In this document: piece by piece, positions 28,603-38,960 of the stretch
Numbering within the stretch: the stretch's first letter is position 1
Layout: each line of letters starts with the position of its first letter
DNA from: Pseudomonas sp. Os17
Lineage (GTDB): Bacteria > Pseudomonadota > Gammaproteobacteria > Pseudomonadales > Pseudomonadaceae
Direction of reading: 5' to 3'
Assembly (NCBI RefSeq): GCF_001547895.1
Contig: NZ_AP014627.1
Coordinates: forward strand, 5,397,501 to 5,461,500
DNA: 64,000 nt
Made by a program: the position numbers and the translations under genes
Notes under the pieces: generated by a model
What the model saw: the letters and a program-made list of their open reading frames with translations, nothing else
Databases searched by the model: none
Told to the model about the DNA's origin: nothing

Positions 28603-30711
28603 TCAGGCCGCCTCCACGGTAACCGGCACCCCATTCAACGCCGCATTCCCGGACAACGCATCGAGCTGACGCTCATCGGTCAGGTCATTGGCGCTGCAAC
28701 CAGGCTGCTCCCTGGCAATGCTCATCTGCACGCCGGGACGCCTGTGCCCCCAGCCATGGGGCAGACTTACCACGCCCGGCATCATCTCGCTGCTGGCCAG
28801 CACTTCCACCTCCACCGCGCCCACCCGGGATCGGACTCGCACCCGCTGACCATCACTCAGGCCCCGTTGAGCCAGATCCTCGGGATTCATCAATAGCTGA
28901 TGGCGAGGCTTGCCCTTCACCAGGCGGTGATAGTTGTGCATCCAGGAGTTATTGCTGCGCACATGCCGACGCCCGATCAGCAACAACTCGCCCGAAGGTG
29001 GCGCACTCAACGCGGCAAAGCGTTGCAGATCGGCCATGATCGGCGCCGGTGCGGCCTGGATCCGCCGATTCTCGGTTTTCAAGCGGGCCGCCAGGTTCGG
29101 CTGCAGCGCCCCAAGATCAATGCCGTGGGGGTACTGGTCCAGAGTCGCCAGGGACAGCTTGAGCGGCGAGGCATCGCCGTAAGGCCCGGCGCGCAAGCCC
29201 ATGTCGATCATCTGTGCAGGGGCCAGGGTCGGCTTCAACGGGCTGGCGGTCTGCGCGGCAAATGCCTTGGCCAGGCCGACGAAGATCTCCCAGTCATGCA
29301 GCGCCCCTTGAGGCTTGGGCAGGATCGCTCGATTGAAGCGACTGACATTGCGCACCGCGAACAGATTGAAGGTGGTGTCGTAGTGATCGTTCTCCAGAGC
29401 CGAGGTGGACGGCAGGATCAGGTCGGCATAACGGGTGGTTTCATTGATGTACAGATCGATGCTGAGCATGAACTCCAGCCCGTCCAGGGCCTGCTCCAGC
29501 TGCCGGCCGTTGGGTGTGGACAACACCGGATTGCCGGCCACGGTGATCAGGGCCCGTACCTGTCCTTCGCCCTCGGTGAGCATCTCTTCGGCCAGGGCCG
29601 ATACCGGCAGCTCGCCGCCGTACTCCGGAAGCCCGGAAACCCGACTCTGCCAGACATTGAAGTGACCGCCCGAGGTCGCCGCCACCAGATCCACCGCCGG
29701 CTGGGTGCACAAGGCACCGCCGACACGGTCCAGGTTGCCGGTGACCAGATTGAGCAGCTGCAGTAACCAGTGGCACAGCGTGCCGAAGGCCTGGGTCGAC
29801 ACCCCCATGCGTCCGTAACAGACCGCCTTGTCCGCCGAAGCGAAATCCCGGGCCAGTTGCCGAATCTGCGCAGCCGGAATTGCGCACAACGGACTCATGG
29901 CTTCGGCAGTGAACCGCGCAATTGCCTGGCGCACCTCGGCCAGCCCATCCACCGGCAAATGGCTGTCGCGGGTCAGGCCGGCGTCGAAAATGCTGTTGAG
30001 CAGACCGAACAGCAGCGCCACGTCGCCCCCCGGCCGGATAAACAGGTGCTGATCGGCCATGGCTGCGGTTTCACTGCGCCGCGGATCGACCACGACCACC
30101 TTGCCGCCACGAGCCTGAATGGCCTTGAGGCGCTTCTCCACATCCGGCACGGTCATGATGCTGCCGTTGGATGCCAGGGGATTGCCGCCCAGGATCAGCA
30201 TGAAATCGGTGTGATCGATGTCCGGAATCGGCAACAGCAGGCCGTGGCCATACATCAGGTAACTGGTCAGGTGCTGGGGCAACTGATCGACCGATGTGGC
30301 CGAGAAACGATTGCGGGTCTTGAGCTGGCCGAGAAAGTAATTGCTATGGGTCATCAGCCCATAGTTGTGCACGCTGGGATTGCCCTGGTAGGTCGCCACG
30401 GCATTGTTGCCATGGCGCTGCTGGATGCTCGCCAGCCGCTCGGCCACCAGGGCAAAGGCCTCGTCCCACTCGATGGGCTGCCATTGGTTGCCCACACGGC
30501 GCACCGGCTGACGCAGGCGATCGGGATCATTCTGGATATCCTGCAGGGCCACGGCCTTGGGGCAGACATGGCCACGGCTGAAACTGTCCAGGGGGTCGCC
30601 CTTGATCGAGGTAATGCGTGGAGCGCTGCCCGGCTCTTCAGTGATTTCCAGGGTCAGGCCGCAGATGGCTTCGCACAGGTGGCAGGCACGGTGATGGAGA
30701 GTCTTGGTCAT
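28603..30711 (-). CDS. Molybdopterin oxidoreductase of DMSO-reductase superfamily
   Basis: This 702-residue protein has an N-terminal 4Fe-4S domain with C10, C13, C17 and C50, a molybdopterin domain (LILGGNPLASNG, VVVDPRRSETAAMAD) and a C-terminal molydopterin dinucleotide-binding domain (about 590-700). Where formate dehydrogenases carry U/C and assimilatory nitrate reductases carry C as Mo ligand, the aligned residue seems to be S137 (NRFSATS). No Tat signal, no electron-transfer partner gene and no maturation gene are adjacent, so it is probably cytosolic and served by a general donor. The substrate is unknown. Confidence 0.88.
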   Translation of the reverse strand: MTKTLHHRACHLCEAICGLTLEITEEPGSAPRITSIKGDPLDSFSRGHVCPKAVALQDIQNDPDRLRQPVRRVGNQWQPIEWDEAFALVAERLASIQQRHGNNAVATYQGNPSVHNYGLMTHSNYFLGQLKTRNRFSATSVDQLPQHLTSYLMYGHGLLLPIPDIDHTDFMLILGGNPLASNGSIMTVPDVEKRLKAIQARGGKVVVVDPRRSETAAMADQHLFIRPGGDVALLFGLLNSIFDAGLTRDSHLPVDGLAEVRQAIARFTAEAMSPLCAIPAAQIRQLARDFASADKAVCYGRMGVSTQAFGTLCHWLLQLLNLVTGNLDRVGGALCTQPAVDLVAATSGGHFNVWQSRVSGLPEYGGELPVSALAEEMLTEGEGQVRALITVAGNPVLSTPNGRQLEQALDGLEFMLSIDLYINETTRYADLILPSTSALENDHYDTTFNLFAVRNVSRFNRAILPKPQGALHDWEIFVGLAKAFAAQTASPLKPTLAPAQMIDMGLRAGPYGDASPLKLSLATLDQYPHGIDLGALQPNLAARLKTENRRIQAAPAPIMADLQRFAALSAPPSGELLLIGRRHVRSNNSWMHNYHRLVKGKPRHQLLMNPEDLAQRGLSDGQRVRVRSRVGAVEVEVLASSEMMPGVVSLPHGWGHRRPGVQMSIAREQPGCSANDLTDERQLDALSGNAALNGVPVTVEAA

Positions 30712-30846
30712 GGCCAGTCTCTATTGTTTGAAGGCGCCCCGCACAGGGCCGCAGGAAGCCAAAACTATGGCGGCTGGCCTCTGCCGACACCAGCGACGTT
30801 CGCCCCATGAATTGAGGTCCATCAACCTGGGCCATGATCAGGGCCG

Positions 30847-31137
30847 TCAGTTCGGCGGCAAGCGCGGCGGCCCCTCCATGGAGATTCGCGAGGAGGCGTC
30901 CATGGGCCCCTGCTCGGCATGGACACCCGACAACTCGGCCAGCAGTCGCCAATGCTCATCCAGCCCGGCGCTGAGGGTCATCATTCGGTCGATCATCTTG
31001 CGCGCGGCTGCCCGGGTCAGCGGATCCTCGCTGCGCAGCAGCTCGAAAGAAAAGGCCGTCACCGAAGCGGTCATGTCCGTCAGCGCCCGGGCGGTGAGCC
31101 CCAACAGCGTCATCAGTTGTTGCTCCCTGGATTCCAT
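30847..31137 (-). CDS. Small helical protein of unknown function
   Basis: This 96-residue protein is soluble and helical (REQQLMTLLGLTARALTDMTASVTAFSFELL), with a proline-rich, disordered end. AGGTG precedes the ATG at 31137. A hypothetical gene is also found upstream of argF in P. aeruginosa (PA3536), though I cannot verify homology. It is transcribed away from argF. Coding use is typical of the genome. No function is proposed. Confidence 0.55.
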   Translation of the reverse strand: MESREQQLMTLLGLTARALTDMTASVTAFSFELLRSEDPLTRAAARKMIDRMMTLSAGLDEHWRLLAELSGVHAEQGPMDASSRISMEGPPRLPPN

Positions 31138-31549
31138 CGCACACCTATCCTTGCCGCAGATTCGCCTTTATAGACTCAGCACTTTGCATTAGGAAATGTT
31201 TCAAGTGGCCAAGCCGCGGATTCCCCCCGCAGCGGACCTCGGCCCACAGGTCAGAAAGCGACCGCAACCGCACGGCCGGCGCCACACTCGATTGCCAAGC
31301 CGCGCCGGGGCAGTGTACAAATGCCCGGCTGCTGTCTGAAAACCGGTCTCAAAAGCGCCAGCGCATTCGCGTCCTGGCCTCTCTGAATGCCCATGAACGC
31401 CGTAGCACTATTGGTAAGACGCGACATTTAATTATAAGATCGCGCCTTCCCCTATTTCGTCGCCCCGTGCGGCTTTCGCCGCAGGTCCAGCCCGTTGTTC
31501 GATTAAACAAGGCTTTGAGAATCTGCGGTCCGTTGCAAAAAGGTAGTTA
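31138..31549 (+). promoter_or_regulatory. argF leader and control region
   Basis: This is a 410-base gap without a gene. The probable argF promoter is TTGGTA (31411-31416), a 16-base spacer and TATAAG (31433-31438), leaving a leader of about 105 bases. An ArgR site overlaps it (listed separately). The leader contains no clear attenuator-type hairpin followed by Ts. Nothing was recognised in 31138-31400 beyond the likely promoter of the minus-strand small gene. Confidence 0.5.
31406..31426 (-). promoter_or_regulatory. ArgR operator of argF
   Basis: On the minus strand TGTCGC (31426-31421), eight bases, then AA (31412-31411) fits the P. aeruginosa ArgR half-site TGTCGC-N8-AA-N5. It lies across the -35 region, where binding would repress argF when arginine is present, as known for P. 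aeruginosa argF. Confidence 0.55.
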
Positions 31550-32473
31550 ATGATGAGCGCAAGGCACTTTCTCTCCCTGATGGATTGCACGCCCGAAGAG
31601 CTGGTCAGTGTGATTCGTCGAGGCATCGAGCTGAAGGACCTGCGTAACCGCGGCGTACTCTTCGAGCCTTTGAAAAATCGTGTACTCGGCATGATTTTCG
31701 AGAAGTCGTCGACCCGTACCCGACTGTCCTTCGAAGCCGGCATGATCCAGCTGGGCGGCCAGGCCATCTTCCTTTCGCCACGGGACACTCAGCTGGGTCG
31801 CGGCGAGCCGATCGGCGACTGCGCCATCGTCATGTCGCGCATGCTCGACGCGGTGATGATCCGCACCTTTGCCCACAGCACCCTGACCGAATTCGCGGCC
31901 AATTCCCGGGTCCCGGTGATCAACGGCCTGTCCGATGACCTGCACCCCTGCCAACTGCTGGCGGACATGCAGACCTTCCTCGAACACCGTGGCTCGATCC
32001 AGGGCAAGACCGTGGCCTGGATCGGTGACGGCAACAACATGTGCAACAGCTATATAGAAGCGGCCATCCAGTTCGACTTCCAGCTGCGCATCGCCTGTCC
32101 CGAGGGCTACGAGCCCAACGCCGAGTTTGTCGCCAAGGCCGGCGATCGCGTGACCATCGTCCGCGACCCTCGCGAGGCAGTGATCGGCGCCCATCTGGTG
32201 AGCACCGACGTCTGGACCTCCATGGGCCAGGAAGAAGAGACCGCCAAGCGTCTCCAACTGTTTGCCCCCTTCCAGGTCAACCGCGCGCTGCTCGACCTGG
32301 CCGCCCCGGACGTACTGTTCATGCACTGCCTGCCCGCCCACCGTGGCGAGGAAATCAGCCTCGACCTGCTGGACGACCCTCGCTCAGTGGCTTGGGACCA
32401 GGCGGAAAACCGTCTGCACGCACAAAAGGCCCTGCTCGAGTTCCTCGTCGAGCCGGCGTACCACCACGCATGA
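31550..32473 (+). CDS. argF: Anabolic ornithine carbamoyltransferase
   Basis: This 307-residue enzyme transfers carbamoyl phosphate to ornithine to give citrulline, the step before Arg[11 protein letters not shown] binds carbamoyl phosphate, [11 protein letters not shown] and the ornithine-loop [10 protein letters not shown] are all present. Length is that of the anabolic, not the arcB catabolic, enzyme. AAGG lies six bases before the ATG at 31550; the ATG at 31553 (MSARHF) is an alternative. It overlaps the ABC ATPase gene as ATGA. Confidence 0.96.
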   Translation: MMSARHFLSLMDCTPEELVSVIRRGIELKDLRNRGVLFEPLKNRVLGMIFEKSSTRTRLSFEAGMIQLGGQAIFLSPRDTQLGRGEPIGDCAIVMSRMLDAVMIRTFAHSTLTEFAANSRVPVINGLSDDLHPCQLLADMQTFLEHRGSIQGKTVAWIGDGNNMCNSYIEAAIQFDFQLRIACPEGYEPNAEFVAKAGDRVTIVRDPREAVIGAHLVSTDVWTSMGQEEETAKRLQLFAPFQVNRALLDLAAPDVLFMHCLPAHRGEEISLDLLDDPRSVAWDQAENRLHAQKALLEFLVEPAYHHA

Positions 32474-33579
32474 GCCAGCCACTCCTGCTGAACCTGCGCA
32501 ATCTGGCATGCGGCTACCAGGACCAACGCGTGGTGCAGAACCTCAATCTGCACCTCAACGCCGGGGACATCGGCTGCCTGCTGGGCTCGTCCGGATGTGG
32601 CAAGACCACCACCCTGCGGGCCATCGCCGGGTTCGAGCCGGTGCACGAAGGCGAGATCCAACTGGCCGGCGAAACCATATCCAGCGCCGGCTTCACCCTG
32701 GCCCCGGAGAAACGCCGGATCGGCATGGTGTTTCAGGACTATGCCCTGTTCCCCCACCTGAGCGTGGCGGACAACATCGCTTTCGGCATCCGCAAGCACC
32801 CGCAGAAAGACCGAGTGGTCGCCGAACTGCTGGAGCTGGTCAACCTGAAGGACCTCGGCCAGCGCTTTCCCCACGAGCTGTCCGGCGGCCAGCAACAGCG
32901 AGTGGCGCTGGCTCGCGCCCTGGCTCCCGAGCCGCAACTGCTGCTGCTGGACGAACCCTTCTCCAACCTCGACGGCGAACTGCGGCGCAAGCTCAGCCAC
33001 GAGGTGCGCGACATCCTCAAGGCTCGCGGCACCAGTGCGATCCTGGTCACCCACGACCAGGAAGAAGCCTTCGCCGTGAGTGATCAGGTCGGCGTGTTCA
33101 AGGAAGGCCGCCTGGAGCAGTGGGACACCCCCTACAACCTCTATCACGAACCACAGACGCCCTTTGTCGCCAGCTTCATTGGCCAGGGCTACTTCATTCG
33201 CGGCCAGCTGAACACGCCGGAATCGGTGCAGACCGAACTGGGTGTACTGCAGGGCAACCGGGCCTATACCTGGCCGACAGGTGGCGCGGTGGACGTCCTG
33301 CTGCGCCCGGACGACATCGTCCACGCGCCGGACAGTGACTTGAAAGCCCGGGTGGTGGGCAAAACCTTCCTTGGCGCCTCGACCCTGTATCGCCTGCAAT
33401 TGCCTACCGGCAGCCAGCTGGAATCGATTTTCCCCAGCCACGCCGACCATCAGGTCGGAGCGGATGTGGGCATTCGGGTTGCGGCGGAACACCTGGTGCT
33501 GTTCCAGGCTTCAGGCAGCACGGCGGCGCAGATTCCCCATAGCGACTCAGGGGTACGGCGCTACAGCAGCGCTCATTGA
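32470..33579 (+). CDS. ABC transporter ATPase, ferric-iron (FbpC) type
   Basis: This 369-residue protein has Walker [11 protein letters not shown]-loop, signature LSGGQQQR, Walker [13 protein letters not shown] and H-loop, then a C-terminal TOBE-like domain (about 250-369, [11 protein letters not shown]). It resembles FbpC/AfuC/PotA ATPases for ferric iron or polyamines. The permease and binding protein genes are not adjacent; in other pseudomonads this ATPase also sits behind argF, so partners are elsewhere. It starts inside the argF stop, so it is co-translated with argF. Confidence 0.88.
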   Translation: MSQPLLLNLRNLACGYQDQRVVQNLNLHLNAGDIGCLLGSSGCGKTTTLRAIAGFEPVHEGEIQLAGETISSAGFTLAPEKRRIGMVFQDYALFPHLSVADNIAFGIRKHPQKDRVVAELLELVNLKDLGQRFPHELSGGQQQRVALARALAPEPQLLLLDEPFSNLDGELRRKLSHEVRDILKARGTSAILVTHDQEEAFAVSDQVGVFKEGRLEQWDTPYNLYHEPQTPFVASFIGQGYFIRGQLNTPESVQTELGVLQGNRAYTWPTGGAVDVLLRPDDIVHAPDSDLKARVVGKTFLGASTLYRLQLPTGSQLESIFPSHADHQVGADVGIRVAAEHLVLFQASGSTAAQIPHSDSGVRRYSSAH

Positions 33580-33618
33580 GCCGCCCTCGCCAGCAAGTCA
33601 GCCCCTACGCCAACACAC

Positions 33619-33646
33619 TGTAGGAAACGGCTTGCCGGCGAGTCAG
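33619..33646. repeat. Single, degenerate REP unit
   Basis: TGTAGGAAACGGCTTGCCGGCGA follows the REP core with one altered segment (GAAAC for GAGC). It lies between two converging genes. Confidence 0.55.
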
Positions 33647-33653
33647 AACGCCG

Positions 33654-34436
33654 TCATTGCAGATGCAAGCGCCCGCTGGCAATCAGCCGGGCGTGTCCGC
33701 CGATCTTCACCCGTTCCCCCTCCAGGCGACAGAACAGCTCACCACCGCGTGCGGAGCACTGAAAGGCGCTCAGTTGCTGCTTGTCCAGCTGCTGCGCCCA
33801 GTAAGGCGTCAGGCAGCAATGGGTCGAGCCGGTCACCGGATCCTCGTCGATGCCGATGGCCGGAGCAAAATACCGCGAGACAAAGTCATGCCGCTCGCCC
33901 CGCGCGGTGACAATCACCCCCGGCCAGGGCAACTTGGCCAGCGCCGCCAGATCAGGCCGGCAATCGCGGACCGCCTGCTCCGACTCCAGCACCGCCAACA
34001 GCTCATGGGCGCCTTGCAGATCGATGACCCTGGCGCCGAGTATCTGCGCCACCTGCTCCGCATCGGCCTGGCGGCGGGGGCTGCGCAGCGGAAAGTCCAG
34101 CCACAACAGGCCGCCTTCACGGGTAACGCTCAGGGGCCCCGAGCGGCTGAGAAACTCAATGCGTGGCCCCGGCTCCCCATACAGCTCGAACAGCACGTAG
34201 GCACTGGCCAGAGTGGCATGCCCGCACAGGGGCACCTCGGTGGCCGGGGTGAACCAGCGAATCCGCCAACCTTGGGCTTCACGCACCACAAACGCGGTTT
34301 CCGCCAGATTGTGCTCGGCGGCAATCTGCTGCATCAGGGCGTCGTCGAGCCATGCATCAAGCCGGTAAACCATGGCCGGGTTGCCAGCAAAGGGTTGATC
34401 ACTGAATGCATCGATCTGTTGAAACTCAAGCTGCAT
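33654..34436 (-). CDS. PhzF family isomerase-like protein
   Basis: This 260-residue protein has the diaminopimelate-epimerase-like double fold of PhzF. The start MQLEFQQIDAFSDQPFAGNPA is typical, E46 (NLAETAF) aligns with the catalytic glutamate of PhzF, and the second half has GIDEDPVTGSTHC. No phenazine genes are near, so this is one of the widespread PhzF-like proteins of unknown substrate. It is followed, in the minus direction, by a REP unit. Confidence 0.88.
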   Translation of the reverse strand: MQLEFQQIDAFSDQPFAGNPAMVYRLDAWLDDALMQQIAAEHNLAETAFVVREAQGWRIRWFTPATEVPLCGHATLASAYVLFELYGEPGPRIEFLSRSGPLSVTREGGLLWLDFPLRSPRRQADAEQVAQILGARVIDLQGAHELLAVLESEQAVRDCRPDLAALAKLPWPGVIVTARGERHDFVSRYFAPAIGIDEDPVTGSTHCCLTPYWAQQLDKQQLSAFQCSARGGELFCRLEGERVKIGGHARLIASGRLHLQ

Positions 34437-34556
34437 GGCCCTTCTCCTTGATCAGTCGGCGGCCAGCATGGCTTGCGTGAGCGGCAGCGCGACAGACACA
34501 GACGAGAAGATTTTCCGGCATACAGCAGCGGCCCGCTCAACCGCCGACGCCTTGGC

Positions 34557-35027
34557 TCAAGGGCGACCGATGTCGGCGAACTTGCCCTGGGTCTGCTCGG
34601 CCAGCACGGCAGCAGCCAATTCCACTTCCAGTCCGCGTCGACCGGCACTGACAAAAATACTGGCCAAAGGCTGAGCACTGCTGTCGATGAAGGTCCGCAG
34701 ACGCTTCTTCTGCCCCAGCGGGCTGATCCCCCCCAACAGGTAGCCCGTGGCACGCTGGGCAGCGGCCGGATCGGCCATTTCGGCTTTTTTCACCCCAGCC
34801 GCGTGGGCCAGGGCCTTGAGGTCGAGACTGCCGGCAACCGGCACCACCGCCACCAGCAATTCCCCCTTCTCGCTGCTGGCCAGCAGCGTCTTGAACACTT
34901 GCGCCGGATCGAGGCTGAGCTTCTCCGCCGCCTCCAGACCGTAGGAGGCCGCCTTGGGATCATGTTCGTAACTGTGGATGCGATGTTCGGCGCGAACTTT
35001 TTTTAGCAGATCCAATGCAGGGGTCAT
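34557..35027 (-). CDS. ybaK: YbaK/EbsC-type aminoacyl-tRNA deacylase
   Basis: This 156-residue protein has the conserved K46 (VFKTLLA) that YbaK needs to hydrolyse Cys-tRNA-Pro, and the GGISPLGQKK loop. It acts in trans in the cytosol to remove cysteine wrongly attached by ProRS. Start MTPALDLLKK matches the E. coli family. It is upstream of, and in the same direction as, the PhzF-like gene, about 120 bases away. Confidence 0.92.
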   Translation of the reverse strand: MTPALDLLKKVRAEHRIHSYEHDPKAASYGLEAAEKLSLDPAQVFKTLLASSEKGELLVAVVPVAGSLDLKALAHAAGVKKAEMADPAAAQRATGYLLGGISPLGQKKRLRTFIDSSAQPLASIFVSAGRRGLEVELAAAVLAEQTQGKFADIGRP

Positions 35028-35397
35028 GGCAGCTCCAAGAGGGACGAAAAGGCAAAACCGAGCGCGCGAATTTTAGGCCATTAATCGGCAAAAGGCTCTA
35101 TTCCAGGCCTTGATAAGCCCTGGCCACAGACACCAGCGCCGCACCACCTGTCACTCCCGGGACTGTCGCCCCGGATCATTCATTTGATTGATATCTATAA
35201 AATGACCAGCCGTTCACTTTCGACCTTTGACAGCGGTGTTTCTTGTCTATATTTTTTCGTTTCTGAATATCATGCAGTAGATGCACCGTTGCACCCAGCA
35301 GCAAGACGAGGCCGGAATGGGGATTCCGTCTTCGTTGGAAGTCGCGCTCCATGCCTTTTGCAGCAGCGCCAGACAACAACAAAAAACGAGGTTCACA
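35028..35397 (+). promoter_or_regulatory. glpF promoter region
   Basis: This 370-base gap carries TTGACA (35227-35232), a 15-base spacer and TATATT (35248-35253), a plausible sigma-70 promoter with a slightly short spacer. A weak GlpR-like sequence, TTTTCG...GAATAT, overlaps and follows the -10 (about 35250-35272; roughly 13 of 20 to the E. coli operator). The leader is about 140 bases. No gene was found in the gap. Confidence 0.45.
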
Positions 35398-36246
35398 ATG
35401 ACAACTGCTCTGCAACAACCGTCACTATCGGGCCAATGCATGGCCGAGTTCCTGGGTACTGCGCTGCTGATCTTCTTCGGCACCGGCTGCGTCGCGGCGC
35501 TCAAGGTCGCGGGAGCCAGCTTCGGCCTGTGGGAAATCAGCATCATCTGGGGGATCGGCGTGAGCATGGCGATCTACCTCACCGCCGGCGTTTCCGGCGC
35601 GCACCTCAATCCTGCCGTGAGCATCGCCCTGTGCCTGTTCGCGGACTTTGAAAAACGCAAACTGCCGTTCTACATCCTGGCCCAGGTCGCTGGCGCCTTC
35701 TGCGCGGCGCTGTTGGTTTACACGCTGTACAGCAACCTGTTCTTCGATTTCGAACAGGCTCACCAAATGATCCGCGGTTCCCAGGCCAGCCTGGAACTGG
35801 CCTCGGTGTTCTCCACCTTCCCCAACCCGGCGCTGTCCACCGCCCAGGCCTTCCTGGTGGAAGTGGTGATCACGGCGATCCTGATGGGCGTGATCATGGC
35901 CCTGACCGACGACAACAATGGCCTGCCTCGCGGCGCGATGGCGCCCCTGCTGATCGGCCTGCTGATCGCCGTGATCGGCAGCGCCATGGGCCCGCTGACC
36001 GGCTTCGCCATGAACCCGGCGCGGGACTTCGGACCTAAACTGATGACGTTCTTTGCCGGCTGGGGTCAGATTTCCTTTACCGGCGGCCGGGATATTCCGT
36101 ACTTCCTGGTGCCGGTCTTCGCCCCGATCCTCGGTGCCTGCCTGGGTGCGGCCGCTTATCGCGGACTGATTGCCCGGCACCTGCCCAACGCCGTCGCCGC
36201 CTCCGAGAGCGAATCGGTCGCCGATGGCAAAGTCAAAGCTTCTTGA
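35398..36246 (+). CDS. glpF: Glycerol uptake facilitator
   Basis: This 282-residue aquaglyceroporin of the inner membrane has six membrane segments and two half-helices with GAHLNPAVS and GFAMNPARDFGPK. The Asp after the second NPAR is the mark of glycerol channels. The ATG at 35398 has GAGG before it; the frame to 35281 is non-coding leader. It lies 76 bases before glpK, so the two form the uptake-kinase unit. Confidence 0.96.
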   Translation: MTTALQQPSLSGQCMAEFLGTALLIFFGTGCVAALKVAGASFGLWEISIIWGIGVSMAIYLTAGVSGAHLNPAVSIALCLFADFEKRKLPFYILAQVAGAFCAALLVYTLYSNLFFDFEQAHQMIRGSQASLELASVFSTFPNPALSTAQAFLVEVVITAILMGVIMALTDDNNGLPRGAMAPLLIGLLIAVIGSAMGPLTGFAMNPARDFGPKLMTFFAGWGQISFTGGRDIPYFLVPVFAPILGACLGAAAYRGLIARHLPNAVAASESESVADGKVKAS

Positions 36247-36262
36247 ATCTCGCGGCGCGTGA

Positions 36263-37828
<1,566 letters not shown>

Positions 37829-37923
37829 GCCAAGCCGTGGATAGGTAACCGCTTGTAACTGGTCGGGAGGGGATTCCTGCGGCATCATGGGCAAATTTTG
37901 CACGGCAGCCCAAAGGAAGCCCC

Positions 37924-38679
37924 ATGAATCTGCCTCCCCGTCAGCAGCAAATCCTCGATCTGGTCCGCGAACGCGGCTACGTCAGCATCGAGGAATTGGC
38001 CCAGCTGTTCGTTGTGACCCCGCAAACCATCCGCCGCGATATCAACCAGCTGGCGGAAGCCAATCTGCTGCGCCGCTACCACGGCGGCGCGGCCTACGAC
38101 TCCAGCGTCGAAAACACCGCCTACGCCATGCGCGCCGACCAGATGCGCGATGAAAAGCAGCGCATCGGCGAAGCCGTTGCCGCGCAGATCCCCGATCACG
38201 CCTCGCTGTTCATCAACATCGGCACCACCACCGAATCCATCGCCCGCGCCCTGCTCAACCACAGCCACCTGAAGATCATCACCAACAACCTGCACGTGGC
38301 TTCAATGCTCAGTGCCAAGGATGATTTCGACGTGCTGCTCACTGGCGGCAATGTGCGCCGTGACGGCGGCGTGGTGGGCCAGGCCAGCGTCGACTTCATC
38401 AATCAGTTCAAGGTGGACTTCGCCCTGGTGGGCATCAGCGGCATCGACGAGGACGGCAGCCTGCTGGACTTCGACTACCAGGAAGTGCGGGTTTCCCAGG
38501 CGATCATCGCCAATGCCCGGCAAGTGATCCTGGCCGCCGACTCCAGCAAGTTCGGGCGCAACGCCATGATCCGCCTCGGCCCCATCAGCCTGATCGATTG
38601 CCTGGTCACCGACCAGCAACCGGTCCCGGCCCTGACCCAACTGCTCAACCAGCACAAGATCCGCCTCGAAGTGGTCTGA
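37924..38679 (+). CDS. glpR: Glycerol-3-phosphate regulon repressor, DeoR family
   Basis: This 251-residue regulator has an N-terminal winged helix at about 1-57 ([38 protein letters not shown]) and a sugar-phosphate-binding DeoR effector domain. It represses glp genes until glycerol 3-phosphate binds. It lies between glpK and glpD as in other Pseudomonas; operators lie in the gap that follows. Confidence 0.96.
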   Translation: MNLPPRQQQILDLVRERGYVSIEELAQLFVVTPQTIRRDINQLAEANLLRRYHGGAAYDSSVENTAYAMRADQMRDEKQRIGEAVAAQIPDHASLFINIGTTTESIARALLNHSHLKIITNNLHVASMLSAKDDFDVLLTGGNVRRDGGVVGQASVDFINQFKVDFALVGISGIDEDGSLLDFDYQEVRVSQAIIANARQVILAADSSKFGRNAMIRLGPISLIDCLVTDQQPVPALTQLLNQHKIRLEVV

Positions 38680-38815
38680 GCCCCCTTCCCTCCGGCAAGA
38701 CAACGCAGGGCGCATTCGCGCGCCGGCCCACGGCTGGCTCGATAGCGCCCTCGTCCACCTGCATCAGTGACCCGCCCCTGCGGGCGCGGGGCAACCGCGG
38801 CATCAATCGCCTGAC

Positions 38816-38939
38816 AATGTTCGAAAACCATCTTCCAAAGCTGTTTCGATCAGTTTTTTCAATCGAAGTGCGCTGGATGCGTGGGTCTTTATGCGCTAGT
38901 ATTTTCGAAAATGAACATCAATGTTCGAATTCAAATACC
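38816..38939. promoter_or_regulatory. GlpR operators upstream of glpD
   Basis: Three 20-base sites fit the E. coli-type GlpR operator WATKTTCGWWAWCGAACATW. The site at 38900-38919 (TATTTTCGAAAATGAACATC) matches 18 of 20. The neighbour at 38920-38939 (starting AATGTTCGAATTC) and the upstream site at 38816-38835 (starting AATGTTCGAAAAC) match about 15 each. The adjacent pair ends about 20 bases before the glpD ATG. The rest of the 281-base glpR-glpD gap shows no gene. Confidence 0.7.
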
Positions 38940-38960
38940 AAAGCAACACGAGGCCCGTCG

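Noticed and set aside
33654..34436. PhzF-like gene considered as part of a phenazine cluster
   Set aside because: No phzA-E or phzG genes around it; PhzF-like proteins occur widely without phenazine synthesis.
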